Source of the DNA: Eublepharis macularius
Taxonomy: Eukaryota > Chordata > Lepidosauria > Squamata > Eublepharidae
Direction: 5' to 3'
Length of the DNA stretch: 64,000 nucleotides
Assembly: GCF_028583425.1 (NCBI RefSeq)
Contig: NC_072795.1
Span: 74,910,001-74,974,000 of the forward strand
Every line of letters begins with the position of its first letter. The stretch's first letter is position 1. This document shows positions 32,181-43,095 of this stretch, in pieces. Below the pieces are notes generated by a model. It ran no database searches and was not told the DNA's origin. It saw only the letters and a program-made list of their open reading frames with translations. A program made the translations under genes and the position numbers.

Positions 32181-33780
32181 ACTGGCCGGGATGGCTGAAT
32201 ATTCTTTGAGCTTTACTGAGCAGCATAGAAGTCTGCCATATTGTTCCTTGTTGTTTTTTAAGCTGGTGTCATGCTGCTTATATTACATAAACAAAGCTTG
32301 GTTTAGTTCCTAATGCAATTTGCTTCAATGAAGACTAATTCCATTCAATTTGATATTGTTGACATAATAAGCTCAGTGATCATTGCCAATATATGACTGC
32401 ATAGATTCTTCACATCAGACCAAAAGATAACGATCTATCCAAGCTGTGTAGCATTATGTTTTGGCATCAGGCTGATAAGCAGGGAAAGGAGAGGGCCTCT
32501 CAGCTCTCCATACCTCTTATGTCACCAGCTTTCCCCCATATTTCTGATCACTATTACTATTCCTTGTCACTTTTATATCCTTTTAATTCTTTTTTATAAC
32601 CTTTTCTCACTGGAGTCGAGGCAGCTAAGGGAGCTATAGTTGTCTCCCAACCACGTGCTGAAAGAGCCAAACCTGCTTGCTTTTAACAGTGTTGCTGCAG
32701 CATATGCCATCACAGACCAGGAGCACAGCAATGTCCATGCTAATGACAGAGCAGAAGTTCATTTGGATTAAGCACCCCATTTTTAGATACCATTATTCAA
32801 ATTAAGGACAGGTATTCTCTGCTTTATTTTCAGACATTAAAAGTTAAACTGCACGTGATCTTTCAAGGTATAATTTAAGCAAAAGCAACTGATGGAGGAT
32901 GGAACAGATGGACACAATAAAGACAGTAAGCTTTTATCCTTGTCCTGGGGGTAGGGCATTTTTATTCAGGAAAACAGTGTGGGAGAAAGAGCTCCTGGCA
33001 TTCTTGTACTCTGTTCTTACTAGGTCCTTTGAGGTGTGATGTGCTTTAACACCCCCCCTGCTTTTGCTTTAACCTCCTCCCCCAGCCTGATAAGGAGATT
33101 TTACCTGTTCAAGACTAGACCTGTTTTGTGAGTGAAAATATTCCATTTCTGCCTTCACATTTTCATTGCTCTTCCCCTGCAGATTACTGCTTGGGTCATT
33201 GTCATGGATCCTGACAGCATGGTGATGTTCTGTTGGGTGCTTCAGTGTTCACCCTTGTGGCATTTCACAGTTTATTGGCTGTATTATTGGCTATCCAGAT
33301 GTTTAAGATTTGCCTCTGACGGCAATCGGCATGGATAGGTAGCTGTAGCTTTGATATCCTTATGTCTCCCCATCTTGTGTGATATACATAGCACATGGTG
33401 TGTGGGCATTTGGAATAGCGGTCTCTTAATGTGAGTGTTCTAGTATCAAATATTATTACCGTAGACTTGATATTATTATGATGGCTTGAGTGTACTAATT
33501 ATTTTCCTCAATAATCTATCTGTGATGTTACCATATTTCACGGTTTTCAAGCTTGCAACACTTCTTTCAAACCTGTATAATATAGGTATCTGGTGTGAAA
33601 TTTGATTCTGGCTTCAAGGATATTTACTGGTAAAAAAATTGGAAAAGAAATCTGGATATGGATAAACATAAATATACAAATATTTATGGAAAAGAAAAGA
33701 CAGTAGGGGCATGAACTAAAAAAATAAAGATGCATATGTATTTGGTTTCCCCCCAGCATTCTTCATTATCCTCCAGGTCC
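32181..33780. other. No gene recognised
   Basis: 32560-32640 contains a LINE-tail-like 'cttttctcactggagtcgag'. The rest is unassigned AT-rich DNA. Confidence 0.4.
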
Positions 33781-34493
33781 CTGAGGTGACCTTGAGGACT
33801 GGAAGACTCATGTTCCTCAAGTTGATCCTAAAGGACACCTCATGCTACTTCTCCTGTTGCTGAGTCACAACAGCTGAAGGAGGGGGAGCCTTAGCAGCAG
33901 GCCCCTGCCCAGTGCCAGCTCCTTCCACAGACACCTGTGGTGGTTGCAGTCCTGCAGCTGCCTCAGCAAAGAGGACCTTGTGAGGTATCTTGCTTTCACC
34001 AACCAAACTAGAGGCTGGGCTGATGAATGCAGCTGCAGGACAGGCATCTGCATAGGTGGGGACAAAGCTACAACCCCCCCCTCCACCCTACTACTCTTCT
34101 GCTTTACCTTTCCCCCAGGGCTGCACTGGACTCCCCTCCTATCACTCATTTTGTCCCCACTACAGTACTGGTACTTTTACAATAGGTCTAGCTGAGTACC
34201 ACTACACTCACTAACACTATACTAACCCACAGAGATTTTTCAACACTCCTTTTTTTGCGTTTTCAGTCAACACCTAGCCAATATATAGCAACAACATACA
34301 ACTCTTTAGATATTAAACCACAACCAAACACCAACAAGCAAGAAAACAATCTCCCTCCACAACAACAAATACAAGTTTCACACATCCATCAACCACTCTC
34401 CCCAAAAGAGCACCCACCAACAGAGAACACTAACCTGCCCCACAACAACAGTAATTAAACATAAAAGCAAAAAACAATTTTCAATGAATTTCC
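33781..34493. other. Unassigned repeat-like DNA, A/C-rich to the right
   Basis: 33840-34150 has a 94-codon minus-strand frame starting MSDRRGVQCSPGGK that I do not recognise. 34260-34480 is very poor in G and T on the plus strand and continues at 34812-35290. Confidence 0.35.
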
Positions 34494-34501
34494 CAACAGC
34501 T

Positions 34502-34811
34502 ATGGATCCCAGGTCCCCCACTGAGGATGGGGGATTCTATGTTCCCACCCCCACTCACCTGACATGAGCCTTCCAGGTGCACTTCCAGGGAGTGATGTCA
34601 TCTCACTGCCCCCAGAGCACTCTCGTGCTCCACAGTGGGCTGATTTGGGCCCCAAATGAGCCAAATCATGTCTGTGGCTGAAATTGGACCACTGTGAAGC
34701 ATGGGAGCGCTCCCGCCCTGCACAATGATTTCACTTCTTGGAAGTGATGTCATTGTGTGACCCCAGGAGTATGCCTGTGAAGACATCCCCTGGTGGGAAG
34801 GGGTACCTGTC
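34502..34811 (+). mobile_element. hAT-type MITE, 'AGGGTTGCC' family, degenerate copy
   Basis: Begins atggatcccaggtccccc, ends near 'acctgtcaaccc', and carries the family motifs 'ggagtgatgtcatctcactg' and 'cttggaagtgatgtcattgt'. The target duplication is not convincing. It splits the A/C-rich segment. Confidence 0.55.
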
Positions 34812-35290
34812 AACCCAACCAACAACCCTTTAAATACTAAACTTCAAAAACAAGCAAATCCAACAGCATGCAAGAAGTTAACAACAAGCAACATATCCAC
34901 ATCCTGGAGTAATAAAATGTAAAGAAAGGTTTAAATGGGGGGGGGGGGAATCCAGCACAAAAACAAACTAAAGCACCACAGAAAAGATTAAAAAAGCAGA
35001 AAACTAAATTCAAAAGTCCCCCTCCCCAACAGGGCAACAGAAAGTATCAGAGAATAAAACAACCAGAACCAAGGAAGCAGAAGCAACTCAACAGCAGTGT
35101 ATTCCCCAAAAAAACACCAGAAAGAAAGGCCACAGAAAATAAAGTTTAGAAAGAAAGTTTAAAAAGAACCTCCCACAATTCAACAGCCCCCTCCCCAACC
35201 ACTAGGGAAAATCAGACAACTTTCAAACCAGGCAGTAGCTTTCCTCAGGTGATTTTCCAGACAGGCAACAGTTACTCAGGTGGTCCTCCA
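34812..35290. other. A/C-rich segment, no gene
   Basis: Continuation of 34260-34480, with a strongly purine-A and C-rich plus strand. A G-run occurs near 34940. Confidence 0.4.
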
Positions 35291-35306
35291 GCCATGCAGC
35301 AGTAAT

Positions 35307-35668
35307 TAGAGATGGATATGAACTGGGAAAATTCCGAGTCATGCAGTTTGTGGTTTGTTGCATTTCATGAACTATGAACTTTCACGAACTTGCCCTGGTT
35401 CATGAACCAGCTTGTTTGGTTTGTGAAAATGTCACTTCCAGGTCACCAGAAGGTCTGCAAAGAGCCCATCCCCCCTGTTGCCTAGGAAACTGATTGATTG
35501 GTACCAGGCTGTCTGCAGAGACAAACCAAAATACAAACCAAACAAACCGGGCTAAAATTCATCATGGTTTGTGAGAAATGAGCTCCTATGAACCGCCAGT
35601 TTGCGAACTACGAACCGGCTTGGTTCGTGATGAACTTCAATTCATATTTCAGTTCATGCCCGCCTCTA
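35307..35668 (+). mobile_element. hAT-type MITE with TAGAGATGGATATGAACTG ends
   Basis: 362 bp. Left TAGAGATGGATATGAACTG and right (reversed) TAGAGGCGGGCATGAACTG are terminal inverted repeats. The flanks gcagtaat / gtagtaat match at 7 of 8. The interior is a chain of direct and inverted 'tggttcatgaac / ttcgtgaa' motifs. Confidence 0.8.
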
Positions 35669-35676
35669 GTAGTAAT

Positions 35677-37080
35677 ACAAATAAGGTGCAGATCCAAAGG
35701 CACTGGTAAATCCAAAAGGCAGACTCCTATAGCAGCCAGAGGCTAAGAGCACAACTGCACATTCTCCAGAAACCTCCCTCAAATATGGAGTCTGCTGTGA
35801 GCCAGGCCTGCTTTAATGTTTTTGCAAGATTTTGAAACAGGTTATCTTATTGACGACTTCCTATGATTGTCCAACTAGATCTCATCCAATGCCACATCCA
35901 TTCATTACTTACTCTCTCACTCCCCCTCCCTTCTGCCCCATTCCCTTTGCCTCATGCTGCCTGCCCTGGGGAAAAAAGCCTGGGAAAGAGAAACCCAAAG
36001 ATGCCAGCCAGCCAGGTAGCTTTAAAATGTCTGGTGAGGTAATTTCTGGATAAACCCAAATAACCCTGCTATATTTGGGATTCCAGTCTTCCATATACCC
36101 AAATATATCCAGTTTTATCCAAGTATGTTGAATATTTATTTATTTTATTCGATTTATACCCCGCCCTCCCCACAGATGGGCTCAGGGTGGTTAACAACAT
36201 TAAAAAAATACATTAAAAGTCACAAAAACATAAAATCAATAATAATACTAGTAAGGCACTATCTAGGCATAGTTGGCTCAGGAATACTGAATTGCACACT
36301 CCTAAAAGACAGCATTTACTCAAAATCAGCAACCATTTTCTTATATGTCAGAAAAAGGCTAAGTCTGATTAAAGTGTTACACTAGAAGTACTGTCAAGTA
36401 ACATATTTAATATAATGGATATAATATGGATTAATTTTTCTTTCCTTTTGCTGTTTGGATTGTTCTTTCTATTCTTTCTATTTCATAAGGATATGGATAA
36501 GTTTCGCCCAGATGTGCAAAGACTGAATTAGGAATATAGTTCATTCTAAATTCTTAGGGATGTCAGGTCTGGATTGCAATATCTTAGCACAGTAGAGCAG
36601 TGTTTGGTCTGATGATCTGTGTATCTCTTTCTCCAGTGTTGATCACCCAGGAATCACCCAGCAACATTCAGTTGGCTTTATCTCCCCTCCCTTGTCATAT
36701 AACAGTAATGAAGTCTGCAACTACACCTGCATGTGATGAGAAGAGAAAAGTTGTCAGGTTTCTCTCCTGATTGCTATCAGTTTGATCCCTCTGCAGAAAT
36801 TCTTCCAATTACTTATCAGTTAAGTAAATAAATACAGTTCAAGTACTCTCAATAATAAAACAAATACACCACAAAGGAGGCGATCTAGACAGCATATTTC
36901 ATATTTAGTGCAAAAGATAAAATGAACAAATAAGTGACAAACTGCTCAAGAGCCTTGTGGGAAATTACAGTGCAACAACAAAAATAATAATCATATTCTA
37001 AGACCTAAACTGTTCTTTCACTACAGTGAGTCACAAGGAAAGGGCAGAGTGGCTTCAAAAGAGATGTTTTGTAAAGTAAA
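35677..37080. other. No gene recognised; LINE tail inside
   Basis: 36130-36200 is a minus-strand LINE tail ('tttataccccgccctcccca', 'atgggctcagggtggttaac'). The rest is unassigned. Confidence 0.45.
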
Positions 37081-37140
37081 ATCACATGAAGCTGTCTTAC
37101 AACATTGGACCATTGATCTATCTAGCTGAGTATTGTCTAC

Positions 37141-38845
37141 TAGCAACAAAGCCCGTTGTGGGAAAAATACAACGGGCTCTAGAAAGTAGAGGGCGGGCAG
37201 GCATGCATTCGCTCCTCCTCCATCACTGATTCCAGCTGGTGAAGGAGGGAGTGGGCATTGTCATCTGCTCCATGCCTGATCTGCCTGATCTCAGCCGTGT
37301 GAAGGGGTTGTGGGCTTTGCTACCTGCTCCATGCCTGAAACATGCCGGGTAAAGGGGGGGGGCATTGCCTCCTGTTCTGCACCTGACTATGGCTGGGTGA
37401 AGGGGGGCAGGCATTGCCGCCTTCTCCGAGCCTAATCTCAGCTAGGTGAAGGGGGTGGGCATTGCCCCCTGCTCCCCGCTGGGTGAAGGGAGGAACAGGC
37501 ATTGCCTCCTGCTCTATGCCTGATCCTGACAGGTGAAGGTGGGTGGCGAGCTTTACTACCTGCTCTGCTCCTGATCCCAGTTGGGTGAAGGAGCGAGGTG
37601 GGCATTGCCACCTGCTCCACTCCTGATCCCAAATGGGTGATGGTGGGGGGGATGGGCATTGCCACCTGCTCTGCCACTAATTCCAGCTGGGTTAAGGTGG
37701 GAGGGCATTGTCACCTGCTCCACTCCTGATTCCAGTCGGAAGAAGGAGGGCGGGCATTGCCATCTGATCTGCTCCTGATCCCAGCTGGGTGAAGGGGTGG
37801 GTGGGTATTGTCACCTGCTCTGCTCCTGATCCAAGCTGGGTTAAGGTGTGTGTGGGGGTGGGCATTGCCACCTGCTCCGCTCCTAATACCTGCTGGGTTA
37901 AGGCAGTAGGTGGGCAAAGCTACCTGCTCTGCTTCTGATCTCAGCTGGGTGAAGGGGGGGTGGGCATTGCCAAGTGCTCTACTCATAATACCAGCTGGGT
38001 TAAGGTTGGTTGTGGCATTGCCACCTGCTCTGCTCCTAATAACAGCTATGTTAAGGTGGGAGGGGAAATGCAACCTGCTCTGCTCCTAATACCAGCTGGG
38101 TTAAGGCAGGGAGTAGACATTGCTATCTGTTCCTCTCCTAATACCAGCTGGATTAAGGCCAGGAGAGGGAATTGCCAACTACTCTGCACCTAATACCAGC
38201 TGGGTTAAGGTGGGGGTGGTTGGGCATTGCTACCTGCTCCGCTCCTTATACCAGCTGGGTTAAGGTGGAGGGTGGGCATTGCCACCTGCTCCACTCCTAA
38301 TATCAGCTGGGTTAAGGTGGGGGATGGACATTGCCATCTGTTCTGCTCTTAATACCAGTTGGGTTAAAGCAGAAGGCAGGCATTGTCACCTGCTCCACTC
38401 CTGATCTCAGCCGGCTGAAGGGGGTGGGCATTGCCACCTGCTCCACTCCTAATACCAGCTGGGTTAAGGCGGGGGAAGCAGGCATTTCCAACTGCTCCGC
38501 TCCTTATCACAACTGGTTCAAAGGGGTGGGTGGGCATTGCCACCTGCTCTGCTGCTGATACCAGCTGGGTTAAGGCGGGGGTCGGGCACTGCCACCTGCT
38601 CTGCTCCAAATACCAACTGTGTTAAGGTGTGGGTGGGCATTGCCACCTGCCTCATTCCTAATACCAGCTGGGTAAAGGCGGGAGGCGGGCATTGCCACCT
38701 GCTCCCAGCCTGGGCTTTCCACCATGGCACATTTTCTGGAGGTACTTGCTGCCTTGCCTAGGCTTCTCGCCATAGCATCGCCCTCTGGTGGTGTACCAGG
38801 GTATAAAGTAAGTTGTCTGAAATACGCTTACTCAATTATATAGTA
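37141..38845 (+). mobile_element. Unclassified insertion carrying a large minisatellite
   Basis: It begins 'tagcaacaaagcccgttgtg' followed by an inverted repeat (AGCCCGTTGT ... ACAACGGGCT) that can form a hairpin. It ends with 'attatatagtaag'. Nearly all the interior is tandem repeats. No coding sequence, no convincing terminal inverted repeats and no target duplication were found, so the mechanism is open (a non-autonomous Helitron-like element is one possibility). Confidence 0.5.
37200..38705 (+). repeat. Minisatellite, ~50-bp unit, about 30 copies
   Basis: The unit has the form 'gggcattgccacctgctctg' then 'ctcctaataccagctgggtt' then aaggnggg, spaced 49-57 bp between successive 'gggcatt' motifs. 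Units diverge by several bases. Open frames in all phases are by-products of the array. Confidence 0.9.
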
Positions 38846-39181
38846 AGATTCTGAGAGCTTTCTTGGGTCTCAGGAACGAAAGGTCTTCTTCCCCAGCATC
38901 CCCTATCTAAAACCCTTTAACTGGATATGGCAGGTATTGGTGAGGCATTGTGAAGCAATGCATGCACCTTTGCTACACCCTAGTATATATATTTTTAGCA
39001 GTTACATGAGACTTTAGACATGAAAAAAGAATCAGATCCATGGACTAACAATGAAAATCTGGAACATAAAGTTGAGATGTTATAGCAGATGTATGGCTGC
39101 CATTGGAAACAGTCTTGTCTCTTTTGTATGATATAGCACTGTGAATTTTCCCATCCTACATCATCCAGGCAAATGTTAACT

Positions 39182-39897
39182 GAAAAGAGAAAATGTAATG
39201 TAAAGCGACAGTTGCCTCGTGAGATCATTATTGACTTTTCATCTAAAAAGATTCGGGACACCATCCTATATAACTCATACAATGCGGATTTGGACTTTAT
39301 GGGTTTGAAAGTCAAGATTTTGAAGGACGTTCCATTTCTAGTCCGGAAACGGCGTTTTAAATATAAAAAGTTTGTAGCACTTCTGAGGGACCATGGAATA
39401 AAGTACAAATGGTTATTCCCGGAAGGAATATGGTTCAGATATAAAGATCAGGCCTATAAGATATTATCAGAAGATCAACTAAAGGATTTTGAGAATAAAA
39501 ACCCAGAACTCTGCTGCACCAAGAACGAAGAAAAGGAGGAGCCGGAGGGGGGGGGGGGGAGGAGGAGAGCATCGCAACAGCAGTTGCACAGAGAGAATTG
39601 CGTCTGGGACCTAGAAGGGGGAGGAAAGTTTAACCAGAATTTGAAATGTTTATTCTCTGTATGATTAACCACTCCATCATTATTTTATGGAGCTATTTTT
39701 GTACTGACAGTATGAAGGGAAACATTGAAGTGTAGTGTTTAGTGTTTGTAGTTCATTCCCCTCCTTTTCTTTTTCCACCCCCCCCCTTTGTCCCTTCCCT
39801 CTCCCCTTTCCTTGTGATAGTTTTGTGTAGTGTTTTGTAGTTATGAAAAATAAAAAAATATAAAAAAAAAAAGAAAAAAAAGAAAAGAGAAAATGTA
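39182..39897 (+). mobile_element. L1-mediated insertion with ORF1 end, 3' UTR and poly(A)
   Basis: The element 39198-39881 is flanked by a perfect 16-bp target duplication GAAAAGAGAAAATGTA (39182-39197, 39882-39897). It ends in an A-rich tail. The sequence between ORF1 and the tail is about 215 bp of UTR with a pyrimidine-rich block. No ORF2 is present. Either it is an ORF1-only (half-L1/HAL1-like) element or an internally deleted L1 transcript was copied. Confidence 0.85.
39198..39664 (+). pseudogene. L1 ORF1 C-terminal fragment, 5'-truncated
   Basis: The frame runs from the 5' truncation to a stop at 39662-39664. It contains QLPREIIIDFSSKKIRDTIL, FLVRKRRFKYKKFVALLRD and IKYKWLFPEGIWFRYKDQA, the RRM end and C-terminal domain of L1 ORF1p. 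It is comparable to KVKYRWEIPEELTFEFGRA of the L1 at 51124. The N-terminal coiled coil is missing. A G-run encodes GGGG near the C-terminus. Residues upstream of 39198 in the same frame come from the target duplication and flank. Confidence 0.8.
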
Positions 39898-39944
39898 CAG
39901 CTAAACACATATCCTAATAACCTTTATTTGCTACCTGAGATAAA

Positions 39945-41375
39945 ACAATAGCAGCATGGACTGAAAAACAGACCAAAATTTGACATGGACTGGCCCGGTT
40001 CGGCATCTCTGAACCGGCGGGTCATGGTGGGACAGGCGTTTTTCATGGACATGATGACTTTTGGGCTGGTCTGTCGGTCCGTTAGTCTGTGAAACCAGAC
40101 ATCCCGGCAGCAAGCAATCAATTCCCTAGGCAATACACGGACGTTCTCTGGCTGTCAAACAGAGAACTCCCATTCTTCTCTATGAGAGCAGAAGGAGTAA
40201 ATTCCCTCCCACTTCTCAGGCAAGTGGTTTCAGTTTCCAGCAGGCAGTAAGACCTGGGAATTCCTTGTCACTAGACCATGAGGAACCGTGGTTTTGAAGC
40301 ATGTTTTTGCACCATGGTGGTGTAATGAAGCAGTGAGTTTTTTGGGGTGTAATTTGTGGCAATAGACATATTGGATTGTGTGGTGGATTTGGGGTGGCCC
40401 CATGTAAAAATCAAGAGGATCCCTGAGGGTCTGTGCTTTTGAAGCATGTTTTTGAACAGTAGCGGTGCTACGGATCGGTGTGTGTGTGATTGCTTTGGTG
40501 CTGTCTGTAGACCAGAACACGCTCTATAATATGACGGCCTTTTTGTTTTGTGTCCATATAAAAATCATATGAATTCATGAGGATCCATTTATAATAATCT
40601 GGATCCGACTTCTACTCACTCCCTTTGATCTGTTCCCAGAGACTGTCATTCCACTCTGGTGGCTGTCATTCCAGGCTCAGATAGGGTTACCAGCTCCAGG
40701 TTGGAAAATTCCTGGAGCCTGAAGAAGGCAGGGTTTGGGGATGGGAGGAACCTCAGCAGGGTATAAATACCATAGATTCTCCCTCCAAAGCAGCTGTTTT
40801 CTCCAGATGAACTCATCTCTTGGCCTGGAGATCAGTTCAGGGAGATCCCCAGCCACCACCTGGAAGCTGGCAACCCTAGGCCCAGAGCAGAGCAGAGCAT
40901 CTAAGTTTGTGCTGAAATAACAGAGAACAGTGCCTCTGCAGAGCACTTTCTGTTCTCAGAGGAAGATTCTCTAACTCCATTCTATGTTTCATTGCAACTT
41001 TTTGGTGCTGCAATGTATCTCAATGGAGCCAATGCAAGTCAATTGGCATTTGCGGCTCCTATTATATCTAATGGAACTTTCCTGGTGGCAGCTGCTTTGG
41101 GTGTTTATAACTTGGACATCCGAAATCCAATCTTCACCAAACTTGGAGGGTGGCTGGAGGAGAGCCTGCTGAAGACTCCCCTGTGAGTTTGGCATCTTTG
41201 GGAGTGAAAAGGGCTGTCCTAGGGCCCTCGGAAGTGACAGACCATGGACCGACGAACCAGTCTGCAAACAGGGGTGAGTCCATGAAAAAGTTTGTGGTCC
41301 GTGGTCTGTGAAATGCGATGGACCACGGATCAACAGTCCATGGTTCCCCCCCAGTCTGTGCCCACCTCTATTACA
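39945..41375 (+). mobile_element. hAT-like non-autonomous element with nested MITE
   Basis: The right end reads (reversed) 'tagaggtgggcacagactgg', related to the ends of the MITE at 35307. The left part carries 'ggactggcccggttcggcat' and 'tggtctgtcggtccgttagt', mirrored by 'gaccgacgaaccagtctgca' and 'ccgtggtctgtgaaatgcga' at the right. Exact left end and duplication not resolved. Confidence 0.5.
40683..40879 (+). mobile_element. hAT-type MITE, 'AGGGTTGCC' family, short copy
   Basis: 197 bp, AGGGTTACCAGCTCCAGG...GGAAGCTGGCAACCCTAG with long terminal inverted repeats. Flanks gctcagat / gcccagag (6 of 8). Confidence 0.75.
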
Positions 41376-42304
41376 GATTATGGCTATTTATTCAAAATAT
41401 TACTATCCATTTTATAAGAAAACTTTGAGATGGTAAATGAAAGTGGCTTCAGAATTGCCAAGATGTTCCAATAGGACCTATCATGTAGGAGACACTGAAG
41501 GTTGATGCTATTGTTACGTTTTGGTATGTTAATGGCTTGTTTTATATTGTTATATTATTTTAATTGAAAGCTTCTGTGAGCAGGACTCTGAAGAGGCAGC
41601 ATAGAAATATCCTAAATAAATAAAAGACATTTGTGCATATATGCAAACAGCAGTTTCTCCAGATACCTATTTTGAGGTTATATCTGGCTGCACTTTCCAG
41701 TCCCTCTTCTCTTGCATTCTACTCATCTTTATACTCATAGCTACAAATTTACCATCTGGGTATACCTAGGATAGCTGCTTTGGTTCAATGTTATCCAAAA
41801 ATAAGTCGGCTGTTGTGCATGACCAGCTTGCCTTTCCACAGATTGTATAAATGGGGATCTGTGAGGATTTACTTGCCACGGAAAATCCCATTATTTTACC
41901 CCAATGATCCCCCTCCCTGTACTGGTTCTATTTCATTCTGTGCCAGCTCTGTTTTCCTCACTTTCTGCTGCTGCCTACTGCTTAATCTGGTTCCCACTTT
42001 ACCCCCTTACTACTCCCACTTCTTCCCTACTGTATTTAGTTCCACATTTCTTCCCACTTCCCCTGAGTGCACCAGTACCACTTTTTTCTTTCCTCACCCT
42101 CTGGCTCTCTTTCCCCCTTGCCAGCAGCTATTCCTTCATCCCCTCTCACCAGCTCTTCTTCCCCACCACAGTCCATTTCCTTCCTTTCCTTCTCTGCTCT
42201 GGTGGCAACTACCATAGCTACTGTAAGAGTAGGAGCCGTTTTGCTTGTTATGACAATCCAAAATGCCACCAAAGTTTTTTGGGTGAAGGTGATTGCTATC
42301 TAGC
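41376..42304. other. No gene recognised; LINE tail and pyrimidine-rich tract
   Basis: 41530-41630 is a LINE-type tail ending in aaataaataaaag. 41900-42190 is rich in C and T and gives long but meaningless frames on both strands. Confidence 0.45.
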
Positions 42305-43095
42305 TTTTAAATTTTGTTTAATAATAAAAACCTTCAATTTATATACCACCCTTCAGGACAACTTAACACTCACTCAGAGCAATTTACAAAGTATGTTATT
42401 ATCATCCCCACAACAATCACCCTGTGAGGTGGATGGGGCTAGGGTTGCCAGATCCGCCACTCCCACCCTCCTCCCCCACCCCTGCTTACCTGGCTGGTGA
42501 GGGAGGCACGGGCCTCCCGGGGGTGCACTCCTGTGGGCCTGATCCAGCCTGGATCGGGCCTGAATTGGCCCAGATTGGGCCCAAATCAGCCTGGAATGGT
42601 CCGCTGTGGAGCATGGGAGTGCTCCTGTGCATCACAGCAGCCTGTTCCAGGCCAATCTGGGGCAATTTGGGTCAATCTGGGCTGATTCAGGCCCAAATTG
42701 GGCTGCTGTGGAGTGCGAGAGCTCTCCTATACTCCACATTGGCCTGTTCCAGGCTGATTCCTGCCTGATCCACGCAGAGCGGGAGGGCTCCCAGGGCAGC
42801 TGTGGCCCGTGTGATGACATCACTTCCTGAAAGTGATGTCATCACGTGTGCTCGTGAGCACGTGCACAGTTTGCATGCATGCAAAGAACAGAAGATGAAG
42901 TAGGTGCCAGGTCCCCCACCTCCTGCTGGGAGGACAGGGGGACCTGGCAACCCTAGGTGGGGCTGAGTGTGATCTGGAAGAGCTGTGACTGAACCAAGGT
43001 TACCCAGCTGGCTTCAAGTGGAGGAGTGGGGAATCAAACTTGGGACTCCAAGTTAGAATCCCACTGCTCTTAACCACTACACCAAACTGGCTAAT
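42305..43095 (-). repeat. tRNA-derived SINE, minus strand, split by a MITE
   Basis: The tail 'tatataccacccttcaggac' and 'ctcagagcaatttacaaagt' is at the left. The body 'aaccaaggttacccagctgg' and B-box 'ggggaatcaaacttgggact' lies at 42990-43060, ending 'cttaaccactacaccaaact'. The AGGGTTGCC MITE at 42441-42956 lies inside. Confidence 0.7.
42441..42956 (+). mobile_element. hAT-type MITE, 'AGGGTTGCC' family, copy 5
   Basis: 516 bp, AGGGTTGCCAG...CTGGCAACCCTAG. Flanks atggggct / gtggggct (7 of 8), inserted in a SINE. Contains the perfect palindrome-like 'gatgacatcacttcctgaaagtgatgtcatc' core (in parts gatgacatcactt and aagtgatgtcatc). Confidence 0.85.

Larger units (their letters stand above)
37083..38960 (+). 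repeat. Sauropsid interspersed repeat split by the minisatellite insertion
   Basis: The left part, 37083-37140, reads 'cacatgaagctgtcttacaa', 'gaccattgatctatctagct' and 'gtattgtctac'. The right part, about 38850-38960, reads 'tcttgggtctcaggaacgaa', 'ggtcttcttccccagcatcc' and 'ctttaactggatatggcagg'. I recognise these as adjacent parts of one common reptile repeat, so 37141-38845 is an insertion. Confidence 0.6.

Noticed and set aside
37200..38705. Regularly spaced repeats resembling a CRISPR array
   Set aside because: The whole unit repeats with no unique spacers, and the window is clearly vertebrate; it is a minisatellite.
41780..42500. 145- and 198-codon plus-strand frames rich in Pro, Ser, Leu
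   Set aside because: They derive from a C/T-rich tract and run into a SINE and a MITE.
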